Shown one piece after another: positions 1 through 5,688 of a DNA stretch of 5,688 bases (position 1 is the stretch's first letter; each line of letters starts with the position of its first letter). A program made the position numbers and the translations under genes. Below the pieces are notes generated by a model, which was not told the DNA's origin, did no database searches, and saw only the letters and a list, made by a program, of their open reading frames with translations. The DNA comes from Gammaproteobacteria bacterium. GTDB lineage: Bacteria > Pseudomonadota > Gammaproteobacteria > Eutrophobiales > Eutrophobiaceae. Where the stretch lies: the NCBI GenBank assembly GCA_016198885.1, contig JACQHV010000149.1:1-5688 (forward strand), given 5' to 3'.

Positions 1-89
1 CGGGGATAACGGTTAACTGATAGTGTGTGGTGTTTGGCATCAAATTACCAGCCACTAATCACCATTCACCATTCACCAATCATCAGTCA
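1..89. other. Non-coding sequence downstream of purF
   Basis: This is the end of the window after the purF stop codon. No reading frame of useful length and no tRNA-like structure is visible. I see no GC-rich hairpin followed by a T run on the minus strand, so no intrinsic terminator can be assigned to the purF operon here. About half of the stretch is a degenerate 7-bp tandem repeat, listed separately. The remaining bases (1-41) show nothing recognisable beyond a GTTAAC palindrome at 12-17. In some relatives metZ follows purF, but no start of such a gene is visible here. Confidence 0.6.
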
Positions 90-90
90 C
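42..90 (-). repeat. Degenerate heptanucleotide tandem repeat, seven units
   Basis: Read on the minus strand, the bases from 90 down to 42 divide into seven consecutive 7-mers with the consensus GTGAATG. The units at 70-76 and 63-69 match it exactly. The unit at 84-90 differs at one position; those at 77-83, 56-62 and 49-55 differ at two; and that at 42-48 differs at three. The first unit shares its G with the last base of the purF TAG stop codon. Constant period with decaying identity suggests an old or slipping microsatellite-like array. A role in transcription termination or mRNA 3' end stability is possible but not shown. Confidence 0.7.
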
Positions 91-1601
91 TAGATGCTGT
101 TTGACAGATCGATAAGATTCTCTTCGTTTTCCTCGCGCTCCAACTTGGCGTTGTCATTGCGCATCTCTTCGATATGATGAAGATAATCCTCGCTGATATC
201 GCCAGTGACATATTTACCGTTAAAACAGGACAGATCAAATTCCTTGATTTTGGGATTCCCCTTCCTTACCGCGGCAACCAGTTGATCCAGGTCCTGATAA
301 ATCAGCCAGTCAGCACCGATAACCCTGGCGACTTCCTCTTCTGTTTTATTGTGGGCGATCAATTCATTCACTGAAGGCATATCGATGCCATAAACATTCG
401 GATAACACACGGGTGGCGCAGCAGAAGCGAAATACACTTTCCTCGCGCCGGCATCACGTGCCATCTGGATAATCTCGCTGGATGTGTTGCCGCGTACAAT
501 GGAATCATCCACCAGCAAAACGTTCTTGCCCTTGAATTCGAGACCAATGGCATTCAGTTTCTGGCGGACCGATCTTTTGCGCACCGCCTGGCCCGGCATG
601 ATAAAGGTGCGCGGGATATAGCGGTTCTTGATAAAACCCTCACGGTATTTCACATTCAGTTTGCGCGCCAGCGGTATTGCGGCTGTGCGCCCGGTATCCG
701 GTATGGGGATCACTACATTGATATCATGATCGGGTCTTGTTCTTAAAATTTTCTCCGCCAGTTTCTCACCCATCCGCAATCTGGCCTTATACACCGCAAT
801 ATTGTCAATAATCGAATCCGGCCGTGCGAGATAAACATATTCAAAGATGCAGGGGGAATATTTTGGATGTTCGGCACATTGCCGTGTATGCAACTGTCCA
901 TCCTTGGTAATAAAGATTGCCTCACCGGGTTCAATATCCCGAATCAAATTATAATCCAGCGCTTCTATCGCAACGCTTTCAGAGGCGATGAGGTATTCCT
1001 TGCCTTTATCCGTAGTGCGCTCGCCAAATGCGATCGGACGAATGCCATTCGGATCACGAAAACCGAGAATTCCAAATCCGGTGATCATGGCGACAGCTGC
1101 ATAGCCGCCACGGCAACGCTGATGGACTTTACTCACAGCGTCAAAGACATCATTAACTTCGAGGCGCAATTTGCCCAGACGTTGTAATTCACGCGCCAGC
1201 ACATTCAATAAAACTTCAGAATCGGAGTCGGTATTGAGGTGCCGCAAATCATCGCGGAAAAGATCTTCTTTTAATTCTTCACTGTTGGTCAGATTGCCAT
1301 TGTGCGCGAGTGTGATGCCATAGGGTGAGTTCACATAAAACGGCTGCGCCTCTGCCGATGAAGAACAACCCGCCGTTGGGTAACGCACATGACCTATGCC
1401 CATGTTGCCCTTGAGGTTCAACATATGGCGGGTATGAAAGACATCCCGGACCATACCGGTATTTTTACGCAGATATAAACGGCCTTCATGATAGGTAACC
1501 ATACCGGCGGCATCCTGCCCGCGATGTTGTAGTACCGTCAGACCATCATAGATTGTCTGGTTGACGAACTGTTTGGCGACTACGCCGATAATGCCACACA
1601 T
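90..1601 (-). CDS. purF: Amidophosphoribosyltransferase (glutamine PRPP amidotransferase)
   Basis: PurF makes 5-phosphoribosylamine from PRPP and glutamine, the first committed step of purine synthesis, in the cytoplasm. The 503-aa protein is close to E. coli PurF (505 aa). It begins MCGIIGVV, so removal of Met exposes the nucleophilic Cys2 of the N-terminal class II glutaminase domain. Other glutaminase motifs are HRGQDAAG (26-33), GHVRYPTAG (70-78) and HNGNLTN (100-106). The C-terminal phosphoribosyltransferase half carries KNRYIPRTFIMPGQ (325-338) and the PRPP loop VLLVDDSIVRGNTS (361-374). There is no propeptide and no full set of Fe-S cysteines as in the Bacillus-type enzyme, so this is the E. 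coli type. ATG start and TAG stop are clear. The gene begins 6 nt after the cvpA stop with no good Shine-Dalgarno sequence, suggesting coupled translation. The C-terminal tail (about 478-498) is rich in acidic residues, as is common in the family. Confidence 0.98.
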   Translation of the reverse strand: MCGIIGVVAKQFVNQTIYDGLTVLQHRGQDAAGMVTYHEGRLYLRKNTGMVRDVFHTRHMLNLKGNMGIGHVRYPTAGCSSSAEAQPFYVNSPYGITLAHNGNLTNSEELKEDLFRDDLRHLNTDSDSEVLLNVLARELQRLGKLRLEVNDVFDAVSKVHQRCRGGYAAVAMITGFGILGFRDPNGIRPIAFGERTTDKGKEYLIASESVAIEALDYNLIRDIEPGEAIFITKDGQLHTRQCAEHPKYSPCIFEYVYLARPDSIIDNIAVYKARLRMGEKLAEKILRTRPDHDINVVIPIPDTGRTAAIPLARKLNVKYREGFIKNRYIPRTFIMPGQAVRKRSVRQKLNAIGLEFKGKNVLLVDDSIVRGNTSSEIIQMARDAGARKVYFASAAPPVCYPNVYGIDMPSVNELIAHNKTEEEVARVIGADWLIYQDLDQLVAAVRKGNPKIKEFDLSCFNGKYVTGDISEDYLHHIEEMRNDNAKLEREENEENLIDLSNSI

Positions 1602-1607
1602 ACAGGG

Positions 1608-2165
1608 TTACCCGGGTTTTGCTTCAGTTTGCACAGGGGGTTGTTTGCCGTGGCTGTCAGGAACAGGCACAGGCACTTCATAACCATGATATTTAGCCAT
1701 GGATTCCGGTAGATATTTTTCAGCCCAAATCGAGACTCTTTCAAATGGTTCCAATACTTTTGACGTCTGCCACCATGGTTCTGCCGGCAATGCAGTAAAT
1801 CCCGCCAGGAATATAACAACCAGCACAATTACCGTTCCAAGGCCAATACCGAAAAACAGTCCAAGAATACGATCAGTCGCGGTAAGACCGGTTCTGCCCA
1901 GTAATTTTACTATAAGAAACCCGATACCGGTGAAAATAACCAGACTGATAATAAACAGGCCGGTAAAGGCCAGGATAATCCTCAAAATGGGGGTATCTAC
2001 GGAAGATTCAAGCATAGGCGAAAAAAATGGCGTGAATTTAGCCGCTATACCCAGTGCCAATGCCCAGGCAAGTATGGAAAAGGCAATATTCAGAAAACCA
2101 TAGATAACGCCAACCAGCGCCGGCAACCCGATCACCACCAGAATGACTATATCTGCAGATTGCAT
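1608..2165 (-). CDS. cvpA: CvpA family inner membrane protein
   Basis: The 185-aa protein has about four hydrophobic membrane segments (roughly residues 4-22, 26-42, 62-88 and 102-123) and a soluble C-terminal tail rich in proline. The N-terminus resembles E. coli CvpA, with a segment ending in GVIYGF. The family signature TDRILGLFFGIGLG (97-110) precedes the last membrane segment, and the WWQTS motif (131-135) follows it. CvpA was named for its requirement in colicin V production in E. coli; its molecular function is still unclear, and envelope stress roles have been proposed. Position directly before purF matches E. coli and many relatives. The start is fixed because an in-frame TAG (2166-2168) lies immediately before the ATG. 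No Shine-Dalgarno sequence is visible in the 27-nt gap after the dedD-like gene. Confidence 0.93.
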   Translation of the reverse strand: MQSADIVILVVIGLPALVGVIYGFLNIAFSILAWALALGIAAKFTPFFSPMLESSVDTPILRIILAFTGLFIISLVIFTGIGFLIVKLLGRTGLTATDRILGLFFGIGLGTVIVLVVIFLAGFTALPAEPWWQTSKVLEPFERVSIWAEKYLPESMAKYHGYEVPVPVPDSHGKQPPVQTEAKPG

Positions 2166-2192
2166 CTATTAATTATATGAGGAGGCAATTGA

Positions 2193-2783
2193 TCAAGGAT
2201 ACTGGGTAACAATCCCGTCGAGTTTCATGGTTTTCTTCAGTTGATCACGGATTGATTCCGCATCTGAACGTTTCAGTTCTGGACCAACCCGTACGCGATA
2301 GATCACATCAGCATTTTGTTTAAGAGGTTCAACAAATGCTTCATAATCAGCCTCGCGTAGTTTTTTATTGAGTGCCTGCGCATTTTCTTCACTGGCGAAA
2401 CTGCCAAGCTGAACAACCCACGCGGTCAAACCGACATTTGTTGCAGGTTCTCCATTGACCACCACAGATGCGGATGGTTTTTGCTCTCCCGTGGCGGCAA
2501 TAGTGTCAGTAGCTATTGTATTTTCTGCTGTTGGCTTATCTTCAGTTTTTTCTTCAGACTTGGAAATAGTTGTATCCACTTCCTCTTGCTGCAAGGGAAT
2601 GATGCGGGAGCTGAAATCGCCCTCCGGGGGTGCGGGAATATTATCCGGTTTTGGAGGGATATTTGATTCAGTGATCACGGATTCCGTTTCCGGCGTTTCA
2701 TCGAGCAGCATGGGGATGAATATCACTGCCAGAATAACGAGAACAGCTGCGCCGACGATTCTCTCTTTCAGGCCTTGTTCCAT
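2193..2783 (-). CDS. dedD: SPOR-domain protein, DedD-like
   Basis: The 196-aa protein has a short cytoplasmic start, a single membrane segment (about residues 9-27, ending in the typical FIPMLLD), a low-complexity linker rich in Pro, Glu, Thr and Ser (about 28-118), and a C-terminal SPOR domain (about 119-196). SPOR hallmarks are WVVQLGSF (122-129) and YRVRVGP (162-168). SPOR domains bind peptidoglycan strands stripped of stem peptides, which accumulate at the division septum, and E. coli DedD is a non-essential cell-division protein. The expected topology is a bitopic inner membrane protein with a periplasmic SPOR domain. It starts 6 nt after the folC stop without a clear Shine-Dalgarno sequence. 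Placement between folC and cvpA is the standard gammaproteobacterial order and supports the dedD name over a generic SPOR protein. Confidence 0.92.
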   Translation of the reverse strand: MEQGLKERIVGAAVLVILAVIFIPMLLDETPETESVITESNIPPKPDNIPAPPEGDFSSRIIPLQQEEVDTTISKSEEKTEDKPTAENTIATDTIAATGEQKPSASVVVNGEPATNVGLTAWVVQLGSFASEENAQALNKKLREADYEAFVEPLKQNADVIYRVRVGPELKRSDAESIRDQLKKTMKLDGIVTQYP

Positions 2784-2789
2784 TCGTAA

Positions 2790-4064
2790 TTAATGCTGCA
2801 GGTTAAGATGATTGATAGCCGCCCCAACGGTAAGAAACGATCCGGTAATGACAATACGATCCTGTGGTCCAACGATACTGCGGATCCGGTTCACAGCCTC
2901 GGCCACAGTTTCATAGCAGGATACATTTTCTGTAATACCCGAAGCTGCCAATACTTCGCTGAGAGTTTCGCTTTTTGTTCCTCTTGGTCCCTCCAATGTC
3001 ACAAGATGCCAGAAATCCGCAATCTCTGATATCTCGTGAAATATCGCTTTATGGTTCTTGTCACTCAACATACCAATCAGTACATGTGTGTCGCCACTGA
3101 TGGGTAATTGCCGGAGATTCTGGACAAGGAGTTCCACAGCCTGAGGGTTGTGTGCTACATCAAGCACAAGTTGTGCCTTGTCCGGAACAATCTGGAAACG
3201 GCCATTCAGATTAAATTCAAGCAGTCCTTGCCGTATGGCGTGAATATCAACGGGAAATCGATCCGATATAGCTGTCAAAGCCATCAGTACCCCTGCGGCA
3301 TTTTGTATCTGGCGTGCATTATAAATGGATGGATGCGGCAAGTCAGTATATGTTACTGAATCTCTACAGCGCCACGTCCAACAATTATTGCTAACCTGAT
3401 AGTCATAATCCTGTTTCAGGAGATACAACCTTGTACCCAGCATATTGGCATGGTCAACCAGTGAATGAGGGGGATTGGGATCAGAACAAACCGCAGGTGC
3501 TTGACTGCGCATGATTCCCGCTTTCTCACGCGCAATCGTTTCACGATCGGGGCCCAGCCAGTGTTCATGGTCCAGATCAATACTGGCAATCAGTGCAACA
3601 TCCGCATTCAGGCAGTTGACTGCATCCAGCCGGCCTCCCAGGCCGACTTCCAATATGGCTATATCAATTCCGGCACGCTGGAAGATGTCCAGCGCCGCCA
3701 AAGTACCAAATTCAAAATAAGTCAGTGAAATATCACCGCGGGCGCGATCAATCCTGTCAAAGACCTCACAAAGTAATGTATCAGGTACCTCAATACCATT
3801 GATGGATATGCGTTCGTTATAACGAATCAGGTGGGGTGATGTATAGCACCCGGTGGAATATCCGGCATTAAGTAAAATCGATCTCAGCATATTGACACTG
3901 GAACCCTTTCCATTCGTGCCTGCCACACTGATCACTGCATAGTCTGGCTGTAACAAACCCATTTTATCTGCGACGGACATGCAACGATCCAGGCCCAGTT
4001 CAATCGCTGTAAAATGCAAACCTTCCTGCCAGGCAAGCCATTCAAGCAGTGTATTAAACCGCAT
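2790..4064 (-). CDS. folC: Bifunctional dihydrofolate synthase / folylpolyglutamate synthase
   Basis: FolC adds glutamate to dihydropteroate to make dihydrofolate and then extends the polyglutamate tail of reduced folates, using ATP. It is a Mur-ligase-family enzyme of the cytoplasm. From this start it is 424 aa, like E. coli FolC (422 aa). Motifs: P-loop GTNGKGSS (49-56), YTSPHLIRYNERI (74-86), SLTYFEFGTLAAL (113-125), EVGLGGRLDAVN (139-150), the REKAGI lysine region (179-184), DVAHNP (302-307) in the C-terminal domain, and LEGPRG (357-362). Start choice: the frame is open into accD, but family similarity begins at MRFNTLLEWLAWQE (4064). An upstream ATG at 4115 would give 441 aa with a non-conserved 17-residue extension. 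Neither ATG has a good Shine-Dalgarno sequence, so the start is uncertain while the identity is not. Confidence 0.96.
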   Translation of the reverse strand: MRFNTLLEWLAWQEGLHFTAIELGLDRCMSVADKMGLLQPDYAVISVAGTNGKGSSVNMLRSILLNAGYSTGCYTSPHLIRYNERISINGIEVPDTLLCEVFDRIDRARGDISLTYFEFGTLAALDIFQRAGIDIAILEVGLGGRLDAVNCLNADVALIASIDLDHEHWLGPDRETIAREKAGIMRSQAPAVCSDPNPPHSLVDHANMLGTRLYLLKQDYDYQVSNNCWTWRCRDSVTYTDLPHPSIYNARQIQNAAGVLMALTAISDRFPVDIHAIRQGLLEFNLNGRFQIVPDKAQLVLDVAHNPQAVELLVQNLRQLPISGDTHVLIGMLSDKNHKAIFHEISEIADFWHLVTLEGPRGTKSETLSEVLAASGITENVSCYETVAEAVNRIRSIVGPQDRIVITGSFLTVGAAINHLNLQH

Positions 4065-4155
4065 TGAATCTGTACTACATAAGTCACGCGAAATAATTTT
4101 CGTTTTTACTTGCATGGTGATTAATATCTGTAAAAGCGTCTGGTAACAGTATACG

Positions 4156-5016
4156 TTAAGGTGCGGGACTGTGAACCAGTTTAGATAATATTGAGGCAAT
4201 GCGATCCCGCATTTTACGGCGATCGACAATCATATCGATATTGCCATGTTCCAGCAGGAATTCACTCCGCTGGAATCCCTCCGGCAGGGTCTCGCGGACA
4301 GTCTGTTCAATGACACGTGGGCCGGCAAAACCGATCAGGGCGCCGGGTTCTGCAATATTGATATCTCCCAGGGTCGCCAGACTTGCAGAAACACCTCCCA
4401 TGGTTGGATCAGTCATGACCGAGATATAGGGTAATTCGTGATTTTTCAGGGTAGCCAATGCCGCACTGGTCTTGACCATCTGCATCAGTGAGATAACGGC
4501 CTCCTGCATTCTCGCGCCCCCACTGGCGGAAAAACACACCAGGGGGATCCGGTTTTCAATTGCAGTCTCAACACCACGTACAAAACGTTCCCCAACGACT
4601 GCACCCATTGAACCGCCCATAAAATCGAATTCAAAAGCACAGGCGATCAAGGGTATGCCATTGACCTGCCCCTTCATTACGATCAGTGCATCCTGTTCAC
4701 CGGTTTGTTTCTGGGCCTGGCTCAATCGATCCTTGTATTTCTTACTGTCACGAAACTTCAATTTATCGACAGGTTTGATTTCTGCGCCTATTTCAATACG
4801 CGGTTCGGGATCAAGAAACTGATCGAGCCGGTTCCTGGCATGAATACGCATATGGTGTGAGCATTTTGGACAGACCTCGAGATTTCTTTCCAGTTCTGCC
4901 CGGTAGAGAACAGCATTACAGGTACCGCATTTGGTCCACACACCTTCGGGCACCGTTCTTTTTAAGGCGCCATTGGTCTTGATACGGGAGGGAATAAGTT
5001 TCCTGAACCAACTCAT
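4156..5016 (-). CDS. accD: Acetyl-CoA carboxylase carboxyltransferase subunit beta
   Basis: AccD pairs with AccA to form the carboxyltransferase that moves CO2 from carboxybiotin on AccB to acetyl-CoA, giving malonyl-CoA for fatty acid synthesis. The 286-aa protein (E. coli 304 aa) has an N-terminal four-cysteine zinc ribbon, C30-x2-C33-x15-C49-x2-C52, followed by the crotonase-like carboxyltransferase domain. Visible motifs are GGSMGAVVGE (134-143), SASGGARMQE (163-172), DPTMGGVSAS (203-212) and GFAGPRVIEQT (229-239). The N-terminal MSWFRKLIPSRI is typical of the family. An AGAAGG Shine-Dalgarno sequence 7 nt before the ATG supports the start. It is shorter than the E. coli protein only at the C-terminal tail, as in many relatives. 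It lies 38 nt after trpA and just before folC. accA is not in this window. Confidence 0.97.
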   Translation of the reverse strand: MSWFRKLIPSRIKTNGALKRTVPEGVWTKCGTCNAVLYRAELERNLEVCPKCSHHMRIHARNRLDQFLDPEPRIEIGAEIKPVDKLKFRDSKKYKDRLSQAQKQTGEQDALIVMKGQVNGIPLIACAFEFDFMGGSMGAVVGERFVRGVETAIENRIPLVCFSASGGARMQEAVISLMQMVKTSAALATLKNHELPYISVMTDPTMGGVSASLATLGDINIAEPGALIGFAGPRVIEQTVRETLPEGFQRSEFLLEHGNIDMIVDRRKMRDRIASILSKLVHSPAP

Positions 5017-5023
5017 AATAAAA

Positions 5024-5029
5024 CCTTCT
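5024..5029 (-). promoter_or_regulatory. Ribosome binding site of accD
   Basis: The minus strand reads AGAAGG here, with a 7-nt spacer to the accD ATG at 5014-5016. It is the only strong Shine-Dalgarno sequence before any of the five complete genes in this window, and it fixes the accD start. Confidence 0.75.
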
Positions 5030-5054
5030 GTAAAATGTCACCTGTTGGTAATAT

Positions 5055-5688
5055 TTATGCTGTATCTATTGCAGAGCGCAATGCCGACAAAAAACCGGTA
5101 ACCTCCTGTATCAACTTTTCTGATTGCTGTGTAAATTGTCCTATACGTTCAACCAGGGCGCTGCCTATAACCACAGCATCACTGAATCCGGCAACCTGCC
5201 TTGCCGTCGCGGGATCCTTTATCCCGAAACCGACCCCGACGGGAAGATTTGTTTTACTGCGTATATGCGCTATCTTTCCGGCAACATCAGAGACATCCAG
5301 CCGGTTACTGCCTGTTACCCCCTTGAGTGAGACATAATACAGGAAACCACTTGCCTTGGAGCATATATGCCCCAGGCGTTCATCACTGGTTGTCGGCGAG
5401 AGAAGGAAAACCTGATTGAGATCAAAGTGATTAAGCTCGGACTGCAAGGCATCCGCTTCTTCCGGAGGCAGATCAACAAGCAATACTCCATCAACACCGG
5501 CCGCGTGCGCCCGTTTGGCGAATGTCCGATAGCCCATGATCTCGATCGGATTCAGATAGCCCATCAGAATGATCGGTGTTCGTGTATTGTCCTTGCGAAA
5601 CTCTGCCACCATATTGAAAACGTCATTCAAACTTGTTCCATACTTGAGTGCCCGCTCACTGGAACGCTGGATAACAGGACCATCCGCC
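5055..5688 (-). CDS. trpA: Tryptophan synthase alpha chain (5' end beyond window)
   Basis: TrpA cleaves indole-3-glycerol phosphate to indole and glyceraldehyde 3-phosphate; indole is channelled to TrpB. The window holds the last 210 residues; compared with E. coli TrpA (268 aa), about 58 N-terminal residues are missing. The frame is open to the edge, and its first residues, ADGPVIQ, match the ADGP segment of the family, so the catalytic Asp equivalent to E. coli Asp60 is encoded at 5682-5684, while the Glu49 equivalent is outside. Further TIM-barrel motifs are LMGYLNPI, VDGVLLVDLPPEE, YYVSLKGVTG (the substrate-loop region), VGFGIKDP and the phosphate-binding VIGSALV. An apparent TTG start at 5630 is an internal Leu codon, not the start. 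trpB would be expected just beyond the right edge. The TAA stop lies 38 nt before accD. Confidence 0.96.
   Translation of the reverse strand, partial: ADGPVIQRSSERALKYGTSLNDVFNMVAEFRKDNTRTPIILMGYLNPIEIMGYRTFAKRAHAAGVDGVLLVDLPPEEADALQSELNHFDLNQVFLLSPTTSDERLGHICSKASGFLYYVSLKGVTGSNRLDVSDVAGKIAHIRSKTNLPVGVGFGIKDPATARQVAGFSDAVVIGSALVERIGQFTQQSEKLIQEVTGFLSALRSAIDTA

Noticed and set aside
867..1187. Plus-strand open frame of 106 codons inside purF
   Set aside because: It is antisense to a strongly conserved coding region, shows no recognisable protein features, and is the kind of shadow frame expected opposite a real gene. Similar plus-strand frames opposite cvpA, folC, accD and trpA were dropped for the same reason.
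90..1601. PurF as an Fe-S cluster enzyme of the Bacillus type
   Set aside because: There is no N-terminal propeptide, the C-terminal region has LSCFNGKY with a single Cys instead of the paired cysteines of the Bacillus type, and overall sequence follows E. coli PurF.
2181..2185. GGAGG on the plus strand between dedD and cvpA, resembling a ribosome binding site
   Set aside because: All genes are on the minus strand. The only nearby plus-strand start (TTG at 2189) reaches a stop after six codons, so nothing there is translated.
4089..4102. Perfect 5-bp inverted repeat with 4-nt loop between accD and folC
   Set aside because: The stem is AT-rich and weak (CGAAA/TTTCG), and no T run follows on the minus strand, so it is not an intrinsic terminator. 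It may even lie within folC coding sequence.
4065..4229. Longest version of the folC frame, starting at TTG 4229 and giving 479 aa
   Set aside because: It would overlap the end of accD by 74 nt, uses TTG, and its first 38 residues do not resemble FolC. Two later ATG codons fit the family length far better.
5628..5630. TTG as a start codon for a 191-aa trpA product
   Set aside because: The frame stays open to the window edge and encodes the conserved ADGP segment of TrpA upstream, so this TTG is an internal leucine codon in a gene cut by the window.

Overview
This window looks like ordinary core chromosome of a gammaproteobacterium of moderate GC content. The evidence is the protein sequences (E. 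coli-type PurF starting directly at Met-Cys-Gly, DedD-type SPOR protein, FolC closely resembling the E. coli enzyme) and the gene order trpA-accD-folC-dedD-cvpA-purF, a well-known gammaproteobacterial arrangement. The species cannot be named from the sequence.

All six genes lie on the minus strand, so transcription runs from high to low coordinates. In that order they are: trpA (5055 to the window edge, missing its N-terminus), accD (4156-5016), folC (2790-4064, possibly starting at 4115), a dedD-like SPOR-domain gene (2193-2783), cvpA (1608-2165) and purF (90-1601). Gaps are about 38 nt (trpA/accD), 40 or 91 nt (accD/folC, depending on the folC start), 6 nt (folC/dedD), 27 nt (dedD/cvpA) and 6 nt (cvpA/purF). 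No intrinsic terminator or convincing internal promoter interrupts the run, so it is probably one operon, whose promoter lies beyond the right edge.

The genes join several biosynthetic pathways: the last steps of tryptophan synthesis (TrpA), the committed step of fatty acid synthesis (AccD), folate synthesis and polyglutamylation (FolC), and the first committed step of purine synthesis (PurF). Two membrane proteins lie among them: DedD, linked to septal peptidoglycan, and CvpA, which is of uncertain function. PurF consumes PRPP, and purine synthesis needs reduced folate cofactors, so FolC and PurF are metabolically linked.

Positions 1-89, downstream of purF, hold no gene. The notable element there is a degenerate array of seven 7-bp units beginning at the purF stop codon. 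It is the least explained piece of sequence here. I found no novel multi-gene system, mobile element, CRISPR array or RNA gene.
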